A stretch of 64,000 bases of DNA, from contig OX352322.1 in the NCBI GenBank assembly GCA_947090765.1, positions 6,007,001-6,071,000 of the forward strand. Reading direction: 5' to 3'. Made by a program: the position numbers and the translations under genes. The stretch is from Pseudomonas sp. MM223 (lineage in GTDB: Bacteria > Pseudomonadota > Gammaproteobacteria > Pseudomonadales > Pseudomonadaceae). The notes beneath the pieces are model-generated. The model was not told the DNA's origin and did no database searches. It saw only the letters and a program-made list of their open reading frames with translations. This document shows, one piece after another, positions 57,263 to 64,000 of this stretch (its first letter is position 1; each line of letters opens with the position of its first letter).

Positions 57263-58951
57263 CTAGCTGGCGGAAGGGTACCAACGCGGCGTATAGGCCC
57301 ACACGCCACCCGACAGGCGAGGAAACACGCAGGTTGTAGAGGAGCCCACCAACACCATGGTGCGCATGTCGACCATTTCTGGCAGCAGTTCGGCCAGGGT
57401 GACTACCTTCAGCGTCTGCCCCGGCCTACCGATGTCACGGCCAAGGACTACAGGCGTGTTCCCGTCGCGATGGCGGCGCACGACTTCCAGCGCCACCCCA
57501 AGCTGGTGCGGCCTGGACTTGGAAATCGGGTTGTAGAAGGCCAGCACCAAGTCGGCCTGGGCCGCCAGGTCCAGGCGTTTCTCGATAATCGACCAGGGCT
57601 TCAGGTTGTCCGACAGCGACATCACGCAGAAGTCATGGCCCAGCGGCGCGCCGGCCTGGGCGGCCGTTGCGAGCGAAGCGGACACGCCCGGCAGGATCTC
57701 GAGGTCGACGCGATGCCACGCCGGATCACTGGATTCGTGCAAGGCCTCAAGCACTGCGGCGGCCATGGCGAACACGCCTGGGTCCCCCGACGACACCACC
57801 ACCACCGAACGGCCCTGGGCCGCCAGCTCGAAGGCATGCCGGGCGCGCTGCATCTCTTCACGGTTGTCGGTGCAGTGCAGGGTCTGGTCGTCACGGAACG
57901 GCCCGGCCATGCGCACGTAGGTTTCGTAGCCAAGTACATCTTCGGCCTGCGCCAGCTCGGCCTTGACCGCAGGTACCATCAGCTCGGCAGCACCCGGGCC
58001 CAGGCCGATGACCGCCAGCCGACCACGGCGGCGGCCAACCTGCGCCACCTCGACCGGGGCGGGTGCCACGGCGATAACCACATCTGCCTGCTCGATCAAC
58101 TGCGCACCGGGCATTACCGCGGCAAGCATGCCAGCCACATCGTGCGGCTTGGCAGCAAAGCGCAAGGCAACACCCAAAGCCTGCGCGGCCTCGTGCAGGG
58201 CACTGTCGGCCATGGCTTGCTCGTCTGCCAGTACGCAGGCCACGGATGGCTCGGCGATGCCGGCCTGCTGCAATGCAGCGCGAATACCGTGCAGGTTGCC
58301 ACTTGCAACACCCACCACCACCGAACGCGGGTGAATCAGCAGTTCGTCGCGGTTGGCCGGGCGGGCCTGATACCCCACATGAATGGTGCGTCGGGCTGCT
58401 TCGCTGGCAGGCAACTGCACCTGTTGCAGCCACGGTGCGTCGCCTTCGATACGCACCGACTCACCGGCCAGCAAGTCAGAGACAAAGCGTTTGCCTTGTT
58501 CGATATCTGCCAGCGTGTAGCCCTGGGGCGGGTTCAACAAACAGGTGCCGAATCGCAGCTCACCACTGGTGGTAATCGCCGCAGCAACGCCCAGTGCTTC
58601 GGCAATTTCGCGTGCCATCACGTTCACACCGCCCAGGCCACCGAGCAGCGGCACCACGGCGCTGCCATCCTCGGCCACGGCCAGTACCGGCGGTTCGCTG
58701 CCTTTCTCGCTGAGCAAGCTGGCCAGGCTGCGGATGACAATGCCCGCAGCACACAGGGCGATGATCGGCGTGTCCTGCTGGTACAGCCCACGCAGGGTAT
58801 CGCCGAACGAGGTGTACGACTGGTCGGCATCCTCGACACGCCCCTGCAGGCCATGGATCGTGGCCTGCGGGTAACGGTGCTGGATACGCTGCGCCGTCGC
58901 CAGGCTGCCCGGGCCAAGAATTACGATCGCCGGTGCCTTGTGCATGCTCAT
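57263..58951 (-). CDS. cobJ: CbiG-CobJ fusion: precorrin-3B C17-methyltransferase
   Basis: CobJ methylates C17 and contracts the corrin ring. The protein has 562 residues from ATG 58951, about twice a lone CobJ. The N-terminal half is CbiG-like ([20 protein letters not shown]), and the C-terminal half (about 310-560) is the SAM methyltransferase ([27 protein letters not shown]). The start could also be 58960 or 58945; 58951 overlaps the cobI stop (ATGA). It is last in cobG-H-I-J. Confidence 0.92.
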   Translation of the reverse strand: MSMHKAPAIVILGPGSLATAQRIQHRYPQATIHGLQGRVEDADQSYTSFGDTLRGLYQQDTPIIALCAAGIVIRSLASLLSEKGSEPPVLAVAEDGSAVVPLLGGLGGVNVMAREIAEALGVAAAITTSGELRFGTCLLNPPQGYTLADIEQGKRFVSDLLAGESVRIEGDAPWLQQVQLPASEAARRTIHVGYQARPANRDELLIHPRSVVVGVASGNLHGIRAALQQAGIAEPSVACVLADEQAMADSALHEAAQALGVALRFAAKPHDVAGMLAAVMPGAQLIEQADVVIAVAPAPVEVAQVGRRRGRLAVIGLGPGAAELMVPAVKAELAQAEDVLGYETYVRMAGPFRDDQTLHCTDNREEMQRARHAFELAAQGRSVVVVSSGDPGVFAMAAAVLEALHESSDPAWHRVDLEILPGVSASLATAAQAGAPLGHDFCVMSLSDNLKPWSIIEKRLDLAAQADLVLAFYNPISKSRPHQLGVALEVVRRHRDGNTPVVLGRDIGRPGQTLKVVTLAELLPEMVDMRTMVLVGSSTTCVFPRLSGGVWAYTPRWYPSAS

Positions 58952-59682
58952 CCCTGCCATTTTTCCCCCGGCACGATGATCAGCGAGAAGTACGGCGACG
59001 ACTGCGGGTCGACCTGGTCCAGCGGTACGATCTTCTGGTTGGCCATGGTGGCCCGCTCTACATACAGCGCGCGCCCGTCCAGGCCCAGTTCGGCCAATAC
59101 GTCGCGTACTTTGGGGAAGTTGCGGCCAAGCTTCATGATTACCGCTGCATCGGCGTCAGCCAGGCGGCGCTTGAGCTCTTCGGCGGGTAATACACCCGAC
59201 AGCACCGACAGGCTCTGGTTGCGGTACACCAGCGGTGCGCCAAGCACCGAGGCGCCACCGAGCATCGAGCAGACACCGGGGATCACTTCGGCCTCATAGC
59301 GCTGCGCCAGCCGGTCGTGCAGGTACATGTAGGAACCGTAGAAGAACGGGTCACCTTCGCAGATCACCGCCACGTCACGGCCGGCATCCAGGTGCTCGGC
59401 CACCTGCACGCTGGCTTCGTCGTAGAAGTCGCTGATCACTTGTTCATAGGACAGCGGCGCTGGCAGAGCCTCGGTGGTGACCGGGTAGACCAGCGGCAAC
59501 AGCGTCTGCTCGGGTTGCAGGTGCGCCTCGATGATGCCGAAGGCGTTGCCACGCTTGCCCTTGGCCACGAAGTAGCCGACCACTGGTGCTTCGCGCAGCA
59601 GGCGCAGGGCCTTGAGGGTGATCAGTTCAGGGTCGCCCGGGCCCACGCCCAGGCCCAGCAGTCGTCCACGCGGCGCCATCAT
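58948..59682 (-). CDS. cobI: Precorrin-2 C20-methyltransferase
   Basis: CobI makes precorrin-3A from precorrin-2 with SAM. The 244-residue protein has the tetrapyrrole methylase fold: [13 protein letters not shown] (10-22), [16 protein letters not shown] and a late V-E-R-A-T segment. ATG 59682 overlaps the cobH stop by 4 bp (ATGA), and the stop overlaps the cobJ start in the same way. Confidence 0.95.
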   Translation of the reverse strand: MMAPRGRLLGLGVGPGDPELITLKALRLLREAPVVGYFVAKGKRGNAFGIIEAHLQPEQTLLPLVYPVTTEALPAPLSYEQVISDFYDEASVQVAEHLDAGRDVAVICEGDPFFYGSYMYLHDRLAQRYEAEVIPGVCSMLGGASVLGAPLVYRNQSLSVLSGVLPAEELKRRLADADAAVIMKLGRNFPKVRDVLAELGLDGRALYVERATMANQKIVPLDQVDPQSSPYFSLIIVPGEKWQG

Positions 59683-60305
59683 TCCACCTCCGTGGCGAGG
59701 GCGTTGACCGCAGCGGCAGCCATCGCACTGCCGCCCAGGCGGCCTTGCATGATCACGAACGGCACGCCACGGCTGTCGGCGGCGAGCATCGCCTTGGACT
59801 CGGCAGCACCGACGAAACCAACCGGGAAGCCGAGGATCAGTGCCGGCTTGGGTGCGCCAGCGTCAATCATCTCCAGCAGGTAGAACAGGGCGGTAGGGGC
59901 GTTGCCGATTACCACCACGCTGCCTTCCAGGTACGGGCGCCACAACTCCAGGGCGACGGCGGAGCGGGTATTGCCGGCGTCTTTGGCAAGGCCCGGCACG
60001 CTCGGGTCGCGCAGGGTGCAAATGACTTTGTTGTCCGCTGGCAGGCGGGCCCGGGTGATGCCTTCGGCCACCATGTGCGCATCGCACAGGATCGGCGCGC
60101 CGTTAAGCAGCGCCTCGCGCCCCGCCCGGCCGGCGCCTTCGGAGAACTGCAGGCCATCGATGGCATCGACCATGCCACAGGCGTGGATCACGCGCACGGC
60201 GAGCTTTTCGAGGTCTGCGGGGATCCGCTCGAGTCGGGCTTCCTCACGGATGATCCGGAAGGAATTGCGATAGATCTCCTGACCATCGCGGATGTAGTCA
60301 ATCAT
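59679..60305 (-). CDS. cobH: Precorrin-8X methylmutase
   Basis: CobH moves the C11 methyl to C12, giving hydrogenobyrinate. The 208-residue protein starts at ATG 60305 (M-I-D-Y-I-R-D-G) and has the catalytic H41 in [16 protein letters not shown] and G-N-A-P-T-A-L-F. The frame extends upstream to 60347 only inside cobG. It overlaps the cobG stop by 8 bp. Confidence 0.95.
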   Translation of the reverse strand: MIDYIRDGQEIYRNSFRIIREEARLERIPADLEKLAVRVIHACGMVDAIDGLQFSEGAGRAGREALLNGAPILCDAHMVAEGITRARLPADNKVICTLRDPSVPGLAKDAGNTRSAVALELWRPYLEGSVVVIGNAPTALFYLLEMIDAGAPKPALILGFPVGFVGAAESKAMLAADSRGVPFVIMQGRLGGSAMAAAAVNALATEVE

Positions 60306-61629
60306 CAAGGTGCTCCGTCGGCAGGTCGAGCATGGCGCCTGCTTCATTCAAGGTAAGGTCGGTGGCGCGCAGGGCGCCGAAGCCCGGCTGGCGCGCGTCA
60401 CGCAGATAGAGGTCGTAACGGCCCGGCGAGCGGGCCAGCAGGGTGGCCGGGGCAACATGGGCCACGGCACAGGAACGGGGGCAGCCAGACAAGTGCACAC
60501 TGGCGGGCACGCCAGGGCCCAGCAGCGCGGCCAGGGCAACGGCGTCGGCCTTGGTCTCGCCAAGCGCCTTGGCGCAGCCGCTGGCACCGGTGCAGGCGCT
60601 GATGCGCGCCAGGGGTTCATGGTCGTGGCACAGCAAGCCCTGTGCAGACAACTCGGCTTGGGCCTGTTCAATGCGCTGCAATTGCAGGTTGGTCAGCACC
60701 AGACTCTGCCAAGGGCTGAAGCGCAGGCTGCCATCGCCCCATTCGCGGGCAATACGTGCGGCACCGCGCAGCATGGCCGGGGTCAGGCGGCCTTGGGGCG
60801 GGGCGACGCCGAGGGCGAGGCCTTGAGCTTGGGGTAGCTCGCCCAGCCAAGAGGCACGCTGTTGTTCGCGTCGCCACGCGAGCACGGTGGCATCGCGGCG
60901 GATGTCCAACCCGAGCCCATCGACGAAATCGCTTGGCGGGCACACCTCAAGCAACTGGCGCATGCGCGACTGCGCAGGGGTTGCCAGATCGAGAAAGCGT
61001 TCCAGCACGGCACGCACCAGAGCCAAGCCCTGCTCCAGCGGCACTGCGCCGAGCACCTGACCGTCCACCGGGCAACCCGCCAGGCCGAACGCCAGCCAGG
61101 TCTGCTGCTTCAGGCGCAGCGCTGACAGCCACAGGTCGTGAGGGTGTTCGAGCATGGCCAGGCGTTCGCCGGCATCCAGTTGCACGGCGAACTTGGCCGA
61201 CAACTGGTGAAAGCGCGGGGTCCCTTCCAACAGGTCGAGGATCTGCCCTGCCAACGGCCGTGCGTCCAGCAGCATCGCCGGGTCATGCCCGGCCAGCGGG
61301 CTGAGCATCAGGTTGCGCACATCGTCACCGGCCGCGTCGCGCGGGCCCAGGCCGGCGGCGAGCAGGGCCTCAACCAAGGCGCGATGCTCGCTGCCAATGC
61401 CGCGGATCTGCAAGTTGCCACGGTTGGTGGCCTCGATCACGCCGCCGGCAAAGCGCTCGGCTGCCGTCGCCACCGCTTCGGCCTGGTCGGCCAGCAGCAG
61501 GCCGCCCGGCAGCTTGATGCGGCAGATACCGCCATCACGGGCACTGACAATGCGCCACAACCCCGGGCAGGCCGAGGGGCGGGGCGAAACGTTGGGGGCA
61601 TGGGCCTGCGTCAAAGGGGCGTCCGGCAA
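60298..61629 (-). CDS. cobG: Precorrin-3B synthase (oxygen-dependent)
   Basis: CobG hydroxylates precorrin-3A at C20 using O2, the step that defines the aerobic cobalamin route. The 443-residue protein is related to sulfite/nitrite reductases, with the cluster cysteines in A-C-T-G-A-S-G-C-A-K and S-G-C-P-R-S-C-A, and N-R-G-N-L-Q-I-R-G in the N-terminal half. The only reasonable start is TTG at 61629, with no clear ribosome site, so the true start may differ. It opens the cobG-H-I-J operon, divergent from cobL. Confidence 0.92.
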   Translation of the reverse strand: MPDAPLTQAHAPNVSPRPSACPGLWRIVSARDGGICRIKLPGGLLLADQAEAVATAAERFAGGVIEATNRGNLQIRGIGSEHRALVEALLAAGLGPRDAAGDDVRNLMLSPLAGHDPAMLLDARPLAGQILDLLEGTPRFHQLSAKFAVQLDAGERLAMLEHPHDLWLSALRLKQQTWLAFGLAGCPVDGQVLGAVPLEQGLALVRAVLERFLDLATPAQSRMRQLLEVCPPSDFVDGLGLDIRRDATVLAWRREQQRASWLGELPQAQGLALGVAPPQGRLTPAMLRGAARIAREWGDGSLRFSPWQSLVLTNLQLQRIEQAQAELSAQGLLCHDHEPLARISACTGASGCAKALGETKADAVALAALLGPGVPASVHLSGCPRSCAVAHVAPATLLARSPGRYDLYLRDARQPGFGALRATDLTLNEAGAMLDLPTEHLDD

Positions 61630-61738
61630 TCTGTGAAAATGCGCTTGAGTGTAGAAGGCGCGGTATTATGCCTGCTTTGTCCGGCGGCATGAAAAGCCGG
61701 TGGTCGAGCATCATTCGAGTTTGAGCAGATTTTTTGGA

Positions 61739-61834
61739 GGCGCTGCGCACCCCATCGCGACACAAGGCCGCTCCCACAGGGGTATGAAGATCGCTGTGGG
61801 AGTGGCCTTGTGTCGCGATGGGCTGCAAAGCAGC
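61739..61834. repeat. REP pair inside the cobG-cobL divergent promoter region
   Basis: Inverted copies of ATCGCGACACAAGGCCGCTC and complement are separated by only about 15 bp, with the side palindrome GGGCTGCAAAGCAGC ending 23 bp before the cobL ATG. Most other pairs here lie behind genes; this one occupies the leader of cobL. The rest of 61630-61856 holds a CATAAT-type -10 for cobG and no recognisable cobalamin riboswitch. Confidence 0.8.
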
Positions 61835-61856
61835 TCCAGGTCTTGAAGAGGTATCA

Positions 61857-63068
61857 ATGGCACCCTGGCTGACAGTAGTAGGCATCGGCGAAGACGGCTT
61901 CAGTGGCCTGGGCAAGCAAGCCCGGCGCGCGCTGCTGGGCGCTACGCGGATCTTCGGCAGCCCGCGCCAGCTGGGCCTGCTGCCGCGCTGCGTGCCCGGC
62001 GAACGGTTGGGCTGGCCAAGCCCGTTTTCCTTAAGCCCTGTGCTGGCCCTGCGCGGCGAGCCGGTGTGCGTGCTGGCCAGCGGCGACCCGATGTTCTACG
62101 GCGTCGGCGCCAGCCTGGCGCGACAGGTACCTGCCGATGAAATGCGCGTACTGTCGATGCCCTCCTCCTGCGCCCTGGCCGCCGCCCGCCTGGGCTGGCC
62201 GCTGCAGGAGGTGCAGGTGGTGTCGCTGGTGGCCCGGCCCCTCACGGCGCTGAATGCCCACCTGTACAGCGGTATCCGCCTGCTGGTGCTGAGCAACGAT
62301 GGCGACAGCCCGGCGGCCATTGCCGCGCTGCTGCACGCGTGTGGCTTCGGGCCAAGCCGCCTGCGGGTTTTCGAACACCTGGGTGGCCAGGAAGAACGTG
62401 AGTTGGCCGGCACCGCCCAGGGCTGGCCGCACGCCAATGTCGCAGCGCTCAACCTGGTGGCCATCGAGTGCCTGGCCACGCCGGATGCCCCACGCCTGCA
62501 CCGGCTGGCCGGGCTGCCGGACAGTGCCTTCCGCCACGACGGCCAGCTGACCAAACGCGATGTCCGCGCCATCACCCTGGCGCGCCTGGCGCCCCAGCCC
62601 GGTGAGCTGCTGTGGGACGTGGGCGCGGGCTGCGGCTCGATTGGCATCGAATGGATGCGCGCCCACCCGGCCTGCCGCGCCCTGGCCATCGAGGCCGACG
62701 AAGGCCGCCAGGGTTTCATCGAACACAACCGTGACGCGCTGGGTGTACCCGGCCTGCAACTGGTCTGCGGCAAGGCGCCAGCGGCACTGCAAGGCCTGGA
62801 ACAGCCCGATGCCATCTTCATCGGCGGCGGCGTCACCCGCGAAGGGGTGCTGGACCTGTGCTGGGCAAACCTGCGCCCCGGCGGCCGGCTGGTGGCCAAC
62901 GCAGTGACCTTGCAAAGCGAACTGGCCCTGGCGCATTTTCGCGAACAGCACGGTGGTGAGTTGACCCGTATCCATGTCGCCCATGCCCAGCCCTTGGGCG
63001 CGTTCGACACCTGGCGCCAAGCGCTGCCGATCACCCTGCTGGAAGTGGTGAAACCCGTCGATGCGTGA
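61857..63068 (+). CDS. cobL: Precorrin-6Y C5,15-methyltransferase (decarboxylating)
   Basis: CobL methylates C5 and C15 and decarboxylates the C12 acetate. The 403-residue protein fuses a CbiE-like N-terminal methylase (about 1-200; [19 protein letters not shown]) and a CbiT-like C-terminal one (about 215-400; [21 protein letters not shown]). I start at ATG 61857 behind GAAGAGG, not at the upstream in-frame ATG 61818, which lies in the REP side palindrome. It overlaps cbiD by 8 bp. Confidence 0.94.
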   Translation: MAPWLTVVGIGEDGFSGLGKQARRALLGATRIFGSPRQLGLLPRCVPGERLGWPSPFSLSPVLALRGEPVCVLASGDPMFYGVGASLARQVPADEMRVLSMPSSCALAAARLGWPLQEVQVVSLVARPLTALNAHLYSGIRLLVLSNDGDSPAAIAALLHACGFGPSRLRVFEHLGGQEERELAGTAQGWPHANVAALNLVAIECLATPDAPRLHRLAGLPDSAFRHDGQLTKRDVRAITLARLAPQPGELLWDVGAGCGSIGIEWMRAHPACRALAIEADEGRQGFIEHNRDALGVPGLQLVCGKAPAALQGLEQPDAIFIGGGVTREGVLDLCWANLRPGGRLVANAVTLQSELALAHFREQHGGELTRIHVAHAQPLGAFDTWRQALPITLLEVVKPVDA

Positions 63069-64000
63069 AGAAACCCGTGAACAGCCCGCGCCGCTGCGCA
63101 GCGGCCTGACCACCGGCAGCTGCGCCACCGCCACCAGCCTGGCGGCAGCCAAGCTGCTGCTCACCGGGCAGCGTGACGATGCGGTGGATATCACCCTGCC
63201 CAAAGGCAAGGTGGTGCAGATGCGCCTGGAATTCTGCCGCCTGACTGGCGAGCGTGCCGAAGCCGGCACCCTCAAGGATGCTGGCGACGACCCGGACGTG
63301 ACCCACGGCGCCCTGCTCTACAGCCAGGTGCGCCTGCTGGGCGAACCTGGCATCCGCTTTGTCGCCGGTACCGGCGTGGGCACCGTGACCCGCCCGGGGC
63401 TGGTGCTGGCAGTGGGTGAGCCGGCCATCAACCCGGTGCCACGGCGCATGATCAGCGAGCACCTGCAACGCCTGACCGAAGAATGCGGCTACCTCGGTGG
63501 CTTCGAGGTCACGGTCAATGTGCAGGGCGGCGATCAGCTGGCCCTCAAGACCATGAACCCGCGCCTGGGCATCCTCGGCGGGTTGTCGATCCTCGGTACC
63601 AGCGGCATCGTGCGGCCGTTTTCCTGTGCGGCCTACATCGCCTCGATCCACCAGGGCATCGACGTGGCCCACACCAACGGCTACACGCACATCGCCGCCT
63701 GCACCGGCAACGCCAGTGAAGACACCATGCGCCGGGTCTACGGCCTGCCGGAAATCGCCCTGATCGAAATGGGCGACTTTGTCGGCGCAGTGCTCAAGCA
63801 CCTGCGCAAGGTGCCAGTGCCACGCCTGAGCCTGTGCGGTGGCTTCGGCAAGATCAGCAAACTGGCCGCCGGGCACATGGACCTGCACAGCCGCCACTCC
63901 AGCATCGACCTGCCGCAGCTGGCCGGCTGGGCCGCAGACATCGGCGCTGACGAAGCGCTGCAGGCTGCCATTATCGGCGCCAATACCAGCCAGCAAGCGC
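63061..64000 (+). CDS. cbiD: Cobalt-precorrin-5B C1-methyltransferase CbiD, cut by window edge
   Basis: CbiD methylates C1 of the ring. About 313 residues are visible before the window ends, from ATG 63061, overlapping the cobL stop. Motifs: [32 protein letters not shown] and [17 protein letters not shown]. The aerobic pathway of Pseudomonas denitrificans uses CobF for C1 methylation; pseudomonads of this group carry CbiD with CobG instead. Confidence 0.93.
   Translation, partial: MREETREQPAPLRSGLTTGSCATATSLAAAKLLLTGQRDDAVDITLPKGKVVQMRLEFCRLTGERAEAGTLKDAGDDPDVTHGALLYSQVRLLGEPGIRFVAGTGVGTVTRPGLVLAVGEPAINPVPRRMISEHLQRLTEECGYLGGFEVTVNVQGGDQLALKTMNPRLGILGGLSILGTSGIVRPFSCAAYIASIHQGIDVAHTNGYTHIAACTGNASEDTMRRVYGLPEIALIEMGDFVGAVLKHLRKVPVPRLSLCGGFGKISKLAAGHMDLHSRHSSIDLPQLAGWAADIGADEALQAAIIGANTSQQA

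Noticed and set aside
61630..61856. Cobalamin riboswitch before cobG or cobL
   Set aside because: No B12-box-like GCCACTG segment with the usual surrounding stems could be seen.

Overview
The window is a GC-rich bacterial chromosome segment whose gene order, proteins and intergenic repeats are those of the Pseudomonas putida group. Evidence: a ladS-thiD-thiE-hemL run, ybeZ-ybeY-corC-lnt, leuS-lptE-holA, lipA-lipB, the proA-to-dacA cell-wall run, dusB-fis-purH-purD-retS and the cobalamin genes. Nearly every gap between genes carries P. putida-type REP palindromes. No rRNA, tRNA, CRISPR, IS element or prophage was seen.

Layout. 1-5.5 kb: an RcnB-like secreted protein (cut by the window edge), a probable small RNA, an Lrp-type regulator, DUF2788, rluE, amn and a frameshifted AidB-like acyl-CoA dehydrogenase. 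5.5-9.0 kb: an AT-richer accessory cassette with a PAAR-domain (type VI secretion) effector candidate, two tandem small membrane proteins that look like immunity proteins, a DUF3077 gene behind a strongly structured leader, and a 93-bp-arm inverted repeat. 9-15 kb: a LadS-type sensor kinase without its receiver domain, then thiD, thiE, hemL, a Sel1-repeat protein and DUF1820. 15-31 kb: ybeZ-ybeY-corC-lnt, a YdcF protein, leuS-lptE-holA, arfA, a SltB3-type transglycosylase, ldcA, lipA, lipB and ybeD. 30-39.5 kb: a cell-wall elongation run read leftwards (proA, nadD, rsfS, rlmH, mrdA, rodA, mltB, rlpA, dacA). 39.9-45.3 kb: mpg, a DedA-PAP2 fusion, a Lon N-terminal protein, lrgAB, a MaoC hydratase and prmA. 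45.4-54.4 kb: a DUF3426 protein, dusB-fis, purH, purD and retS. 54.5-57.2 kb: marC and a cluster of three paralogous genes of unknown function. 57.3-64 kb: cobG-H-I-J leftwards and cobL-cbiD rightwards.

How the genes work together. Most of the window is housekeeping: thiamine and heme synthesis, ribosome and RNA maturation (rluE, rlmH, rsfS, ybeY, dusB, prmA, arfA), lipoprotein and LPS assembly (lnt, lptE), lipoylation, the Rod elongation machine, purine synthesis and corrin ring synthesis. LadS and RetS, the two best known modulators of the Gac/Rsm switch in pseudomonads, are both present, one near each end.

Two cautions. Seven genes carry a one-base indel as sequenced, including the essential leuS. 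Each is restored to family length by one base, so several or all may be sequence errors. Comparison with miaB-ybeZ order in relatives also suggests miaB is missing from its usual place. The least explained items are the three-paralog cluster at 55.1-57.2 kb, the PAAR cassette flanked by imperfect direct repeats, the structured leader of the DUF3077 gene, and the orphan terminator at 373-396.
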